A program made the position numbers and the translations under genes. 64,000 nt of DNA from Oxalobacteraceae bacterium (GTDB lineage Bacteria; Pseudomonadota; Gammaproteobacteria; Burkholderiales; Burkholderiaceae_D). How positions within the stretch are numbered: position 1 is the stretch's first letter; the number at the start of each line of letters is the position of its first letter. This document shows positions 9,389-18,460 of the stretch, one piece after another. The notes below the pieces were generated by a model. The model was not told the DNA's origin and made no database searches. It saw only the letters and a program-made list of their open reading frames with translations. The stretch is from contig DPRS01000009.1 of NCBI GenBank assembly GCA_003537575.1, forward strand, positions 31,639 through 95,638, in the 5' to 3' direction.

Positions 9389-9853
9389 ATGAAAAGAATA
9401 CTGCTTGCCTTCCTGATGCTGCCACTCTGGGTTTTTGCGGCCAATGGCGTCCATGACGCCATGCGCGGGCCGGCTCAGCTGAACGAAACCACCAATCCGC
9501 CGCCGCTGCTCAATCCGGACAACAGCGACGTGCGCCGCCAGCGCAACTATGCAATGCAGCCGCCGGTGATTCCGCACAAGGTGGAAGGCTACCAGATCGA
9601 CAAGAATGCCAACCGCTGCATGATGTGCCATGCGCGCACCCGCACGCAGGAAAGCCAGGCGCCGATGATCAGCGTGACCCATTTCATGGACCGTCAGGGC
9701 AATTTCCTGGCCGAGCTGTCGCCGCGCCGCTATTTCTGCATGCAATGCCATGTGCCCCAGGCTAATGTCAATCCGCTGATCGAAAATCGGTTCATCGATG
9801 CCGACGCCATCCTGAACCAGCCGCCCGCCGCGGCGCCAGCCCGAAAAAAATAA
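9389..9853 (+). CDS. napB: Diheme cytochrome c NapB
   Basis: The 154-residue periplasmic electron carrier transfers electrons from NapC to NapA. A signal peptide (MKRILLAFLMLPLWVFAANG) is followed by the family segment HDAMRGPAQLNET. Two c-type heme sites are seen, CMMCH (about residue 75) and CMQCH (about residue 115). Distal histidine candidates are in VIPHKVEGYQ and MISVTHFMD. The gene starts 9 bp after napA with the ribosome site AGGAG. The length is normal for NapB. Confidence 0.95.
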   Translation: MKRILLAFLMLPLWVFAANGVHDAMRGPAQLNETTNPPPLLNPDNSDVRRQRNYAMQPPVIPHKVEGYQIDKNANRCMMCHARTRTQESQAPMISVTHFMDRQGNFLAELSPRRYFCMQCHVPQANVNPLIENRFIDADAILNQPPAAAPARKK

Positions 9854-9865
9854 GAGGGGACAGCC

Positions 9866-10447
9866 ATGAAACAAATGCTGAAGCGCTTCTGGAACGTATT
9901 GCGCCGGCCGAGCGTTCACCTGAGCTTTGGCCTACTGACGATCGGCTCCTTCATTGCCGGCATTCTTTTCTGGGGCGGCTTCAACACGGCTCTCGAAGCT
10001 ACCAATACGGAAAAATTCTGCATCAGCTGCCACGAGATGCGCGACAACGTGTTTGCCGAGCTGCAGAATACGATCCACTTCAGCAACCGCAGCGGCGTGC
10101 GCGCCACCTGTCCTGATTGTCATGTGCCGCACAAATGGACCGACAAGATCGCGCGCAAGATGCAGGCATCGAAGGAAGTGTGGGGCAAAATTTTCGGCAC
10201 CATCAATACCCGGGAAAAATTCGAGGCACACCGGCTGCAGCTGGCCAACAATGAATGGCGGCGGCTGAAAGCCAACAACTCGCTCGAATGCCGCAACTGC
10301 CACCAGTTTGAGTCAATGGATTTCACCAAGCAGAGCAAGCGTGCCGTCGATGCGCATTCGACTTTCCTGGAGGGCGGCCAGAAGACCTGCATCGATTGCC
10401 ACAAGGGGATTGCCCACCAGTTGCCGGATATGGCGGGCGTGAAGTGA
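9866..10447 (+). CDS. napC: Tetraheme quinol dehydrogenase NapC
   Basis: The 193-residue NapC/NirT-family protein oxidises membrane quinol and reduces NapB. It has one N-terminal membrane anchor (about residues 17-40). Four heme motifs are visible: CISCH, CPDCH, CRNCH and CIDCH. The characteristic ending CIDCHKGIAHQLPDM is present. It is 12 bp downstream of napB and closes the napEDABC operon. No napF, napG, napH or napK is present. Confidence 0.95.
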   Translation: MKQMLKRFWNVLRRPSVHLSFGLLTIGSFIAGILFWGGFNTALEATNTEKFCISCHEMRDNVFAELQNTIHFSNRSGVRATCPDCHVPHKWTDKIARKMQASKEVWGKIFGTINTREKFEAHRLQLANNEWRRLKANNSLECRNCHQFESMDFTKQSKRAVDAHSTFLEGGQKTCIDCHKGIAHQLPDMAGVK

Positions 10448-10494
10448 TCAGGGCAAGCTGCGCCGACCCGACGGCGGCCACTGTGCAGTGAAGA

Positions 10495-10929
10495 TTATTC
10501 GCGCGGCGGCTCTGCAGGTTTTTCGCGCAATATCTTGTCTGGATCCTGCGGGCTGCCCTCGACGGTATCGGCAGGGCGGCTGCCATCCTGGCCCGGCGCG
10601 ACCTCATCGGCGCTAGTGCCCAAACTTGTTCCTGTGCCGGTGCCGCCTCCGGTGCTGCCTAGCCCTTGCCATTCCCGCGAAACGGCGCGATCGGATGTCT
10701 GATTGCTGGTGCGCGGAGCTTCGATTGCTGAGCGATTCACCGACCGGGAGCCAGGATTGTCGGCGGGAACAACCGCGGTATCAGCTCCAGGGTCACGATT
10801 TCCCTGCGCTGCCGGCGCCGAGCGTCCTTCCGGCGGATCATCGCCGGCAGCTTGCGGATTCGTATTTTGCGCAATGGCGGCTCCGCTCAAGCCAGCCGTC
10901 AATGCAATCAAATATGCCAAAGCTTTCAT
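10495..10929 (-). CDS. Small secreted Gly/Pro/Ser-rich protein of unknown function
   Basis: From ATG 10929 the frame gives 144 residues. They begin with a clean signal peptide (MKALAYLIALTAGLSGAAIA, cleavage expected after AQ). The remainder is low-complexity and polar, including GSTGGGTGTGTSLGTSA, and ends DKILREKPAEPPRE. The frame is open upstream to 11052, but the ribosome site GGAGAGG sits just before 10929 and the signal peptide fixes this start. No domain is recognised. The protein is probably periplasmic and intrinsically disordered. It converges on napC, whose stop is 47 bp away. Confidence 0.6.
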   Translation of the reverse strand: MKALAYLIALTAGLSGAAIAQNTNPQAAGDDPPEGRSAPAAQGNRDPGADTAVVPADNPGSRSVNRSAIEAPRTSNQTSDRAVSREWQGLGSTGGGTGTGTSLGTSADEVAPGQDGSRPADTVEGSPQDPDKILREKPAEPPRE

Positions 10930-11226
10930 GTCGCCTCTCCGGAAATGCGGGCAAGGCTTGCCGCGCTTGATAATTAGATCAAATCCAGCGGAGACGTTCG
11001 TGTTGTAGTCGCCAGCTTTCTTGCCAGAGGGGGAAACCGACATCGATTGCATCAGCGGAATTGCTCACCCGTTGGCGAACAGGCGAACATGACGGATATG
11101 CAATAGGCACAGGACTTGCGTCGGCCTGTAGAATACTTGATGCTGATCGTTTTTTCGTGAAGACAAAGATCTGGCATGGCTTGTCAAAAGCGGGGGCAGG
11201 CCATGCTTCGTAACTGAGGTTTGATA

Positions 11227-11586
11227 ATGAAGATTGCCCTGAACGTGGTGGGTGGCCTGGCGCTCGTTCTCGCCGTGCTCGGAGTTTTTCTGCCGCTGCT
11301 GCCCACCACGCCGTTTCTGCTGCTGGCGTCTGCCTGTTATCTGCGCAGTTCTTCGCGCATGCATGCCTGGATGTCGAATCATCGCCTCTTCGGCGAATAC
11401 CTGCGCGACTTTGAGAGCGGCAGGGGCATCCCGTTGCGCGCCAAGATTGTGGCGATATCGCTGTTATGGATATCGCTGGGGTTTTCCATCCGGACTATTA
11501 ATTCTCTTCCTTTACAAGTCTTGCTGCTGCTGATCGGGATCGGCGTCTCGGTCTATCTCGTGCGGATGAAGACCTTGCGCAAGTAA
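11227..11586 (+). CDS. YbaN-type inner-membrane protein (DUF454)
   Basis: The 119-residue protein carries the DUF454 hallmark: an N-terminal hydrophobic segment ending in GVFLPLLPTTPFLLLASACY, then RMHAWMSNHRLFGEYLRDF and the basic turn GRGIPLRAKI. Two more membrane segments lie in the C-terminal third. The length fits E. coli YbaN. Translation could begin at TTG 11221, but ATG 11227 is preferred. The function of the family is not established. It is a single gene between the nap and nar groups. Confidence 0.85.
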   Translation: MKIALNVVGGLALVLAVLGVFLPLLPTTPFLLLASACYLRSSSRMHAWMSNHRLFGEYLRDFESGRGIPLRAKIVAISLLWISLGFSIRTINSLPLQVLLLLIGIGVSVYLVRMKTLRK

Positions 11587-11614
11587 ACAGCAGCGCTCTT
11601 CCATCTATCTCTTT

Positions 11615-11626
11615 CGGACTAGTCGG
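11615..11626. promoter_or_regulatory. CTAGTC-type palindrome upstream of narK1
   Basis: CGGACTAGTCGG contains the perfect 8-bp palindrome GACTAGTC (11617-11624), about 140 bp before narK1. The same core recurs before narG, before moaA and after narL. It is proposed here as a NarL or other cluster-specific operator; this is inference from repetition. Confidence 0.45.
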
Positions 11627-11724
11627 CCCCGGCTCCGGCTACTTCATTCGGCGGGCAATGCTAGCCCGATTGCCTTTGCTGCATATCCCTATGGGCAATA
11701 GTGCTTTGTAACGGCAACACGTAG

Positions 11725-11753
11725 CCTTGGAGCATCGATTCATGCTTCCAAGG
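11725..11753 (+). promoter_or_regulatory. Hairpin overlapping the narK1 ribosome site
   Basis: CCTTGGAGCAT (11725-11735) can pair with ATGCTTCCAAGG (11742-11753) through a stem with one bulged base. The right arm includes most of the AAGGGG ribosome site (11750-11755) that serves the GTG start at 11762. The fold would hide the ribosome site, so narK1 translation may be controlled or buffered here. Confidence 0.45.
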
Positions 11754-11761
11754 GGAATATC

Positions 11762-13018
11762 GTGGCTGCCAATCAAAACAAGCAAATGCCGGTGCTTATC
11801 AGCAGCACCTTTGCCTTCACCATCTGCTTTGCCATCTGGATGATGTTTGCCGTGCTGGGCATTCCGATCAAGAACAAGCTCGGATTGAATGAAACCCAGT
11901 TCGGCCTGCTGGCGGCAATGCCGGTGCTGACCGGTTCGCTGGTGCGCGTGCCGCTGGGAATCTGGACCGACCGCTTTGGCGGACGCATCGTGTTCTTCCT
12001 GCTGATGCTCAGCACGGTGGTACCGATCTATTTGATCAGCTATGCCAGCGAATTCTGGCATTTCCTCGTGCTGGGCCTGTTCGTCGGCCTGGCCGGCGGT
12101 TCGTTTTCGGTCGGCACGCCGTATGTCGCGCGCTGGTTCCAGCCGGCGCGCCGCGGCCTGGCGATGGGCGTTTTCGGCGCCGGCAATTCCGGTTCGGCGC
12201 TGACCAAGTTTGTCGCGCCGGCGATCATCGCCGCGCTCGGCTGGCAAATGCTACCAAAGGTGTATGCGGCAGCGATGCTGGTCACCGCCTTGCTGTTCTG
12301 GTTTTTTTCTGCCACCGACAAGTCGCACGTGGTGCCTTCCAACGTCTCCTTCATGGATCAGTTGAAAGTCCTGAAGGACCCGCGCGTCTGGCGCTATTGC
12401 CAGTATTACTCGGTGGTGTTCGGCGGCTATGTGGCGCTGGCGCTGTGGATGACCAAGTATTACGTCGCCGAATACGGTTTCGACCTGAGGCTGGCCGCTT
12501 TGCTGGCCGCCTGCTTTTCCTTGCCTGGCGGCGTACTGCGTGCGCTCGGCGGCTGGATCTCCGACAAGTATGGCGCCTACAAGGTCACCTGGTGTGTGAT
12601 GTGGATTTGCTGGGTGTGCTTCTTCCTGTTGTCGTACCCGCCAACCAGCATGGTCGTCAAGACCGTCTCGGGCGAAATGAGCCTGGACATCGGCCTGGGT
12701 CCGGTCATGTTCACCGTCCTGCTGTTCATCGTCGGCGTCGCCACCGCCGTCGGCAAGGCTTCCGTCTTCAAGTTCATCTCCGACGATTTCAGCCACAACA
12801 TCGGCGCGGTATCCGGCGTGGTCGGACTGGCCGGCGGCCTGGGCGGGTTCATCCTGCCGATCATGTTCGGCGCCCTGGTCGATTTGACCGGCATCCGTTC
12901 CAGTTCTTTCATGCTGCTGTACGGCACCGTGTGCGTATCGCTGGTGTGGATGCATTTTTCCTTCAAGCCGGAGCGCGTCTCGACCGCCGAGCCGATGGCG
13001 CTGGCGAGAGCCGCCTGA
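11762..13018 (+). CDS. narK1: Nitrate/nitrite transporter NarK1 type (MFS)
   Basis: The 418-residue major-facilitator protein has about 12 membrane segments. NarK family signatures are seen: GLNETQFGLLAAMPVLTGSL, RVPLGIWTDRFGGR, the glycine-rich GLFVGLAGGSFSVGTPYV and the second-half match GGVLRALGGWISDKYGA. It starts at GTG 11762 after the ribosome site AAGGGG. As in P. aeruginosa, two separate narK genes precede narGHJI, and this shorter one fits NarK1. The family moves nitrate with protons or exchanges nitrate for nitrite; which mode applies here is not decided by the sequence. Confidence 0.92.
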   Translation: MAANQNKQMPVLISSTFAFTICFAIWMMFAVLGIPIKNKLGLNETQFGLLAAMPVLTGSLVRVPLGIWTDRFGGRIVFFLLMLSTVVPIYLISYASEFWHFLVLGLFVGLAGGSFSVGTPYVARWFQPARRGLAMGVFGAGNSGSALTKFVAPAIIAALGWQMLPKVYAAAMLVTALLFWFFSATDKSHVVPSNVSFMDQLKVLKDPRVWRYCQYYSVVFGGYVALALWMTKYYVAEYGFDLRLAALLAACFSLPGGVLRALGGWISDKYGAYKVTWCVMWICWVCFFLLSYPPTSMVVKTVSGEMSLDIGLGPVMFTVLLFIVGVATAVGKASVFKFISDDFSHNIGAVSGVVGLAGGLGGFILPIMFGALVDLTGIRSSSFMLLYGTVCVSLVWMHFSFKPERVSTAEPMALARAA

Positions 13019-13067
13019 ACCAACTTTTCCGGGCGTTTGCGCCCTCGAGCATCAATAGGAGAAAAAC

Positions 13068-14453
13068 ATGAGCAAATATATGATTCAGCATTGGGAACCC
13101 GAGCTGCCCGCATTCTGGACAAGCAAGGGCAAGCCGACCGCCAACCGCAACCTGTGGATTTCAATTCCGGCGCTGCTGCTGGCATTCGCGGTCTGGATGG
13201 TGTGGAGCGTCGTGGTGGTCAACCTGCCCAATATCGGCTTCCAGTACAGCACCAACCAGCTGTTCTGGCTGACCGCGCTGCCGGGCCTGTCGGGGGCGAC
13301 GCTGCGTATTTTTTATTCCTTCATGGTGCCCGTCTTCGGTGGCCGCAAATGGACTACGATTTCGACCGCGTCGCTGCTGATCCCCGCAATCGGCATCGGC
13401 TTTGCCGTGCAGGATCCCGCCACCAGCTACCCGACCATGCTGATCCTGGCGCTCCTGTGCGGCTTCGGCGGCGGTAATTTCGCCTCGTCGATGGCCAATA
13501 TCAGCTTTTTCTTCCCCAAGGCGCAGAAAGGCTATGCCCTGGGCATGAATGCCGGCCTGGGCAATCTGGGCGTGTCGGTGGTGCAGTTCGTGGTGCCGCT
13601 GGTGATCACCGCCGGCATGTTCGGCGCCTTGGGCGGCGAGCCGCAAAACTGGATGAAGGCTGGCGAGGCCAAGGCAATGTGGCTGCAGAATGCCGGCTTC
13701 ATCTGGGTACCGTTCATCCTGCTGACGACCTTCGCCGCCTGGTTCGGAATGAACGACCTGAAATCGGCCAGCGCGTCCTTCTCCGAGCAGGCAGTGATCT
13801 TCAAGCGCAAGCATAACTGGCTGATGTGCTGGCTCTACATCGGCACCTTCGGTTCCTTCATCGGATTTTCGGCCGGCTTCCCGATGCTGATCAAGTCGCA
13901 ATTCCCGGACGTGAATCCGCTGCAGTATGCCTTCCTCGGCCCGCTCGTCGGGGCGCTGGCGCGCGTGGCCGGCGGCTGGGTCTCCGACAAGCTGGGCGGC
14001 GCCGTGGTCACTTTCTGGACCTTCGTAGTCATGGTCGCGGCTGCTGCCGGCGTCATTTTTTTCCTGCCTTCGCAAGGGCAGGCAGGTGGCTTCGTCGGTT
14101 TCTTCTGGATGTTCATGCTGCTGTTCGCCGCCACCGGCGTCGGCAATGCCTCGACCTTCCGCATGATTCCGGTCATCTTCCTGACCGAACGGCAGCGTGC
14201 CGCCGCCGGACGCGGCAGGGCGGCCGAAGCCCAGGCCGTGGTGGAAGCCAACAAGGAAGCCGCCGCCGTGCTCGGCTTCACTTCCGCCGTGGGAGCCTAT
14301 GGCGCCTTCTTCATCCCGAAAAGCTATGGCACCTCGATCGCGATGACGGGTGGCCCCGAAGCTGCGCTGCTCTGCTTCATCGGTTTCTATGTCACCTGCA
14401 TCGCGATTACCTGGTGGTTCTATTCGCGCAAGGGCGCCGAGATGCCTTGCTGA
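13068..14453 (+). CDS. narK2: Nitrate/nitrite transporter NarK2 type (MFS)
   Basis: The 461-residue second NarK-family transporter lies 49 bp after narK1 with a clear ribosome site (AGGAG). About 12 membrane segments are present. Typical signatures are ATLRIFYSFMVPVFGGRKW, the glycine motif LLCGFGGGNFASSMANIS and FIGFSAGFPMLI in the second half. Compared with NarK1 it has longer loops, for example an insertion RGRAAEAQAVVEANKEAAAV near residue 385. In Pseudomonas and Paracoccus the pair works together in nitrate import and nitrite export. It ends about 165 bp before narG, and that gap holds two CTAGTC motifs. Confidence 0.92.
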   Translation: MSKYMIQHWEPELPAFWTSKGKPTANRNLWISIPALLLAFAVWMVWSVVVVNLPNIGFQYSTNQLFWLTALPGLSGATLRIFYSFMVPVFGGRKWTTISTASLLIPAIGIGFAVQDPATSYPTMLILALLCGFGGGNFASSMANISFFFPKAQKGYALGMNAGLGNLGVSVVQFVVPLVITAGMFGALGGEPQNWMKAGEAKAMWLQNAGFIWVPFILLTTFAAWFGMNDLKSASASFSEQAVIFKRKHNWLMCWLYIGTFGSFIGFSAGFPMLIKSQFPDVNPLQYAFLGPLVGALARVAGGWVSDKLGGAVVTFWTFVVMVAAAAGVIFFLPSQGQAGGFVGFFWMFMLLFAATGVGNASTFRMIPVIFLTERQRAAAGRGRAAEAQAVVEANKEAAAVLGFTSAVGAYGAFFIPKSYGTSIAMTGGPEAALLCFIGFYVTCIAITWWFYSRKGAEMPC

Positions 14454-14470
14454 TTCTCTACACCTTAAGA

Positions 14471-14507
14471 ACTAGGCGGACTAGTCATATCCACTGCGGC
14501 TAGTCCG
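14471..14507. promoter_or_regulatory. Pair of CTAGTC-type motifs upstream of narG
   Basis: GGACTAGTC (14478-14486) and GGCTAGTCCG (14498-14507) lie about 20 bp apart, roughly two helical turns, with a further half copy AACTAGG just upstream. They are 110-140 bp before the narG start, a sensible place for an activator such as NarL. The classical E. coli NarL heptamer TACYYMT is not evident here. Confidence 0.45.
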
Positions 14508-14618
14508 ACTTCTTGCGAATGTTCGCTATTGCCTTGCGTCAGTAGACTTACCTCATCGTCATTGTCGCTGCACGTCAAGTAAAACCGCGCCCGCTTCGGG
14601 TGCGCACACGGAGAAACC

Positions 14619-17600
14619 ATGAGTCACTTTCTGGATCGCCTGAAATTCTTCAGCAAACCCAAGGAGACCTTTTCCAATGGCCACGGAGTCGTGGTCAAGG
14701 AAGACCGTACCTGGGAAAACGCCTATCGCCAGCGCTGGCAGCACGACAAGATCGTGCGTTCCACCCACGGCGTCAACTGCACCGGCTCCTGCAGCTGGAA
14801 AGTCTACGTGAAGAATGGCCTGATCACCTGGGAAACCCAGCAGACCGATTACCCGCGCACGCGGCCGGACCTGCCCAACCATGAGCCGCGCGGATGCCCG
14901 CGCGGCGCTTCGTATTCCTGGTACGTGTATTCGGCGCAGCGCGTGAAGTATCCGATGGTGCGCGGCCGCTTGATGGAGATGTGGCGCGAGGCGCGCCTGA
15001 CCAGGTCGCCGGTCGAAGCCTGGGAATACATCAGCCAGAACCCGAAGCTTGCGAACAAGTACAAGTCGGTGCGCGGCCAGGGCGGCTTCGTGCGCGCCAA
15101 GTGGGACGAGGTCAACGAGATCATCGCCGCCGCCAACGCCTTCACCATCAAGAAGTACGGCCCGGACCGTATCGTCGGCTTTTCGCCGATTCCCGCGATG
15201 TCGATGATCAGCTATGCCGCCGGCACGCGTTATTTAAGTCTCATTGGCGGCGTGGCGATGAGCTTTTACGACTGGTACTGCGACCTGCCGCCGGCCAGCC
15301 CGCAAGTCTGGGGCGAGCAGACCGACGTGCCGGAATCGGCCGACTGGTACAACTCGACCTACCTCATGGTGTGGGGCTCGAACGTGCCGATGACGCGCAC
15401 GCCGGACGCCCACTTCTATACCGAAGTGCGCTACAAGGGCACCAAGACTGTCGCCGTGTCGTCCGACTTCGGCGAAATGGCCAAGTTCGGCGACATCTGG
15501 CTGGCGCCGAAGCAGGGCACCGACGCCGCGCTGGCGATGGCGATGGGCCACGTGATCCTCAAGGAATTCCACGTCACGGGCAAGTCGCAATATTTTCGCG
15601 ACTATGCCAAGCAGTACACCGACTTCCCGATGCTGGTGCTGCTGAAGGAAAAGGACGGCACGCTGCTGCCGGATTACTTCCTGCGCGCCTCGCACCTGGA
15701 CAACAACCTGGATGAAACCAACAATCCGGAATGGAAAACCCTGGTGCTCGACAGCGCCACCGGCCATATCGTCGCGCCGGCCGGTTCGATCGGCTTCCGC
15801 TGGGGCGAAGGCGGCGAGCGCGGCAAGTGGAACCTCGAACAGAAGGAAGGCAGGAGCGGCAATCCGATCGACCCGGCCTTGTCGCTGATCGATCGCGCCG
15901 ATGCGGTGGAAACCGTGGGCTTCCCGTACTTTGGCGGCAAGGATGCCAATGACCTCCTGAAGCGCAAGGTGCCGGTCAAGAAAATCCGCCTGGCCGATGG
16001 CAGCACCGCGCTGGTGGCGACCGTGTATGACCTGTCGCTGGCTAACTACGGCGTCGAGCATGGCTTGAGCGATCCGAATGTCGCGAAAGACTATTTCGAC
16101 GATGTGCCGTACACGCCCAAGTGGCAGCAAAAGCATACCGGCGTCAAGCCGGAAGACGTCATCACCGTGGCGCGCGAATTCGCCGACAATGCCGACAAAA
16201 CGCGCGGCAAGAGCATGGTGATCGTCGGCGCCGCGCTGAACCACTGGTACCACATGGACATGACTTACCGCGGCATCATCAACATGCTGATGATGTGCGG
16301 CTGCGTCGGCCAATCCGGCGGCGGCTGGAGTCACTACGTCGGCCAGGAAAAGCTGCGCCCGCAAACCGGCTGGACCCCGCTGGCCTTCGCGCTTGACTGG
16401 CACCGCCCGTCGCGCCAGATGAATTCCACCTCGTTCTTTTACGCCCACACCAGCCAGTGGCGCCATGAAAAGCTGCATGCGTCGGAAATCCTGTGTCCGA
16501 CCGCCGACGGCAAGATGGCCGAGATGTCGCTGCTGGATTACAACGCCAAGGCCGAGCGCATGGGCTGGCTGCCCTCGGCGCCGCAGCTGGAAACCAACCC
16601 GCTGGAAATCGCCCGCGCCGCCGGCGAGGCCGGCAAGGATGTCGCGCAGTATGCGGTCGAGCAGATCAAGTCGGGCAAGCTGAATTTCTCCTGCGACGAC
16701 CCGGATAACCCGGCCAACTTCCCGCGCAACATGTTCGTCTGGCGCTCCAACATTCTCGGCAGTTCGGGCAAGGGGCATGAGTATTTCCTCAAGTACCTGC
16801 TCGGCACCCAGAACGCCTTGATGAGCGACGAGGAGGACTGCGTCAAGCCCAAGGATGTCAAGGTGCGCCCGGCAGCCGAGGGCAAGCTCGACCTGCTGGT
16901 GGTGCTCGACTTCCGCATGTCGACCACCTGCCTGTACGGCGATATCGTGCTGCCGACGGCGACCTGGTACGAGAAGGACGACCTCAACACCTCCGACATG
17001 CATCCCTTCATCCATCCGCTGTCGGAAGCCGTGCAGCCGCTGTGGCAGTCGAAGTCGGACTGGGAAATCTACAAGGGCATCGCCGAGAAGTTTGCCGAGA
17101 TCGGCGGCGAATTGCTGGGCACGCAAAAGGACCTAGTGCTGACGCCGCTGATGCATGACACCCCCGGCGAGCTGGGCCAGCCCTTCGATCCGAAGGATTG
17201 GCGCGCCGGCGAATGCGAGCCCATTCCGGGCAAGACCATGCCGGCCATGACGGTGGTCGAGCGCAATTACCGCGACGTCTACAAGAAATTCACCGCGATC
17301 GGCCCGCTACTGGAAAAAGTGGGCAATGGCGGCAAGGGCATTTCGTGGAAAACCGCGCATGAAGTCGACGTGCTGCGCGGCTTGAACCGCGTGGTGACGG
17401 AAGAGGGCGTGTCGAAAGGCTTGCCGCGGCTGAATACCGCCATCGACGCCGCCGAAATGATCCTGACGCTGGCGCCCGAGACCAACGGCCACGTGGCGGT
17501 GAAAGCCTGGGAAGCGCTGTCGAAGATCACCGGCCGCGACCATGCCCATCTGGCGATTCCGCGCGAGCATGACAGCATTCGTTTCCGCGACGTGCAGGCG

Positions 17601-18443
17601 CAGCCGCGCAAGATCATTTCCTCGCCGACCTGGTCGGGCCTGGAATCGGAGGAAGTCAGCTACAACGCCGGCTATACCAACGTGCATGAAATGATCCCCT
17701 GGCGCACGCTGACGGGCCGCCAGCAATTCTTCCAGGATCACCTGTGGATGCGCGAATTCGGCGAAGGCCTGTGCGTGTACAAGCCGGCGATCAACACCAA
17801 GACGACCGCGTCGGTACTGGGCAGCAAGCCGAACGGCCACAAGGAAATCGCCCTGAACTGGATCACGCCGCACCAGAAGTGGGGCATCCACTCGACCTAT
17901 TCGGACAATCTGCGCCTGCTGACGCTGTCGCGCGGCGGCCCGCACGTCTGGCTGTCGGAAATCGACGCCAAGGCTGCCGGCATCGTCGACAACGACTGGA
18001 TCGAGGTGTTCAACGTCAACGGCACGCTGACCGCGCGCGCCGTGGTCAGCCAGCGCGTGCCGGTCGGCATGACGCTGATGTACCACGCGCAGGAAAAGAT
18101 CGTCAACGTGCCGGGCGCGGAAATGTCGGGCAAGCGCGGCGGCATCCATAATTCGGTGACGCGCGCGGTGACCAAGCCGACGCACATGATCGGCGGCTAT
18201 GCGCAACTGTCGTACGGCTTCAACTATTACGGCACGGTCGGTTCCAACCGCGACGAGTTCGTGCTGGTGCGCAAGATGAAAAACATCGACTGGCTGGAAG
18301 GGCCGCGTGTCGAAGAGCCGGAAAGCGCAGCTGCCGGAACCGGCGGTGGCGCGCACAGCGCCGGCGCACACCGGCACGCCGCTGGTGCCGAACAGGAACA
18401 AGCCGCGGTGACGATGCATGCATCGATCGCCAAAGGCGCATGA
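14619..18443 (+). CDS. narG: Respiratory nitrate reductase alpha subunit NarG
   Basis: The 1274-residue catalytic molybdo-bis-MGD subunit faces the cytoplasm and reduces nitrate with electrons from NarH. The start MSHFLDRLKFFSKPKETFSN is the classic NarG N-terminus. The FS0 [4Fe-4S] site with its histidine ligand is in THGVNCTGSCSWKVYV (about residues 48-63). Family segments such as WETQQTDYPRTRPDLPNHEP follow in order. The last 35 or so residues are a low-complexity Ala/Gly/His tail that is unusual for the family. The ribosome site GGAG precedes the ATG. narH starts 17 bp after the stop. Confidence 0.97.
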   Translation: MSHFLDRLKFFSKPKETFSNGHGVVVKEDRTWENAYRQRWQHDKIVRSTHGVNCTGSCSWKVYVKNGLITWETQQTDYPRTRPDLPNHEPRGCPRGASYSWYVYSAQRVKYPMVRGRLMEMWREARLTRSPVEAWEYISQNPKLANKYKSVRGQGGFVRAKWDEVNEIIAAANAFTIKKYGPDRIVGFSPIPAMSMISYAAGTRYLSLIGGVAMSFYDWYCDLPPASPQVWGEQTDVPESADWYNSTYLMVWGSNVPMTRTPDAHFYTEVRYKGTKTVAVSSDFGEMAKFGDIWLAPKQGTDAALAMAMGHVILKEFHVTGKSQYFRDYAKQYTDFPMLVLLKEKDGTLLPDYFLRASHLDNNLDETNNPEWKTLVLDSATGHIVAPAGSIGFRWGEGGERGKWNLEQKEGRSGNPIDPALSLIDRADAVETVGFPYFGGKDANDLLKRKVPVKKIRLADGSTALVATVYDLSLANYGVEHGLSDPNVAKDYFDDVPYTPKWQQKHTGVKPEDVITVAREFADNADKTRGKSMVIVGAALNHWYHMDMTYRGIINMLMMCGCVGQSGGGWSHYVGQEKLRPQTGWTPLAFALDWHRPSRQMNSTSFFYAHTSQWRHEKLHASEILCPTADGKMAEMSLLDYNAKAERMGWLPSAPQLETNPLEIARAAGEAGKDVAQYAVEQIKSGKLNFSCDDPDNPANFPRNMFVWRSNILGSSGKGHEYFLKYLLGTQNALMSDEEDCVKPKDVKVRPAAEGKLDLLVVLDFRMSTTCLYGDIVLPTATWYEKDDLNTSDMHPFIHPLSEAVQPLWQSKSDWEIYKGIAEKFAEIGGELLGTQKDLVLTPLMHDTPGELGQPFDPKDWRAGECEPIPGKTMPAMTVVERNYRDVYKKFTAIGPLLEKVGNGGKGISWKTAHEVDVLRGLNRVVTEEGVSKGLPRLNTAIDAAEMILTLAPETNGHVAVKAWEALSKITGRDHAHLAIPREHDSIRFRDVQAQPRKIISSPTWSGLESEEVSYNAGYTNVHEMIPWRTLTGRQQFFQDHLWMREFGEGLCVYKPAINTKTTASVLGSKPNGHKEIALNWITPHQKWGIHSTYSDNLRLLTLSRGGPHVWLSEIDAKAAGIVDNDWIEVFNVNGTLTARAVVSQRVPVGMTLMYHAQEKIVNVPGAEMSGKRGGIHNSVTRAVTKPTHMIGGYAQLSYGFNYYGTVGSNRDEFVLVRKMKNIDWLEGPRVEEPESAAAGTGGGAHSAGAHRHAAGAEQEQAAVTMHASIAKGA

Positions 18444-18460
18444 AAGAATCAGGAGCAAAC

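Noticed and set aside
14508..14618. FNR box before narG
   Set aside because: TTGTC and GTCAA half-like words are present but the spacing (7 bp) does not fit TTGAT-N4-ATCAA.
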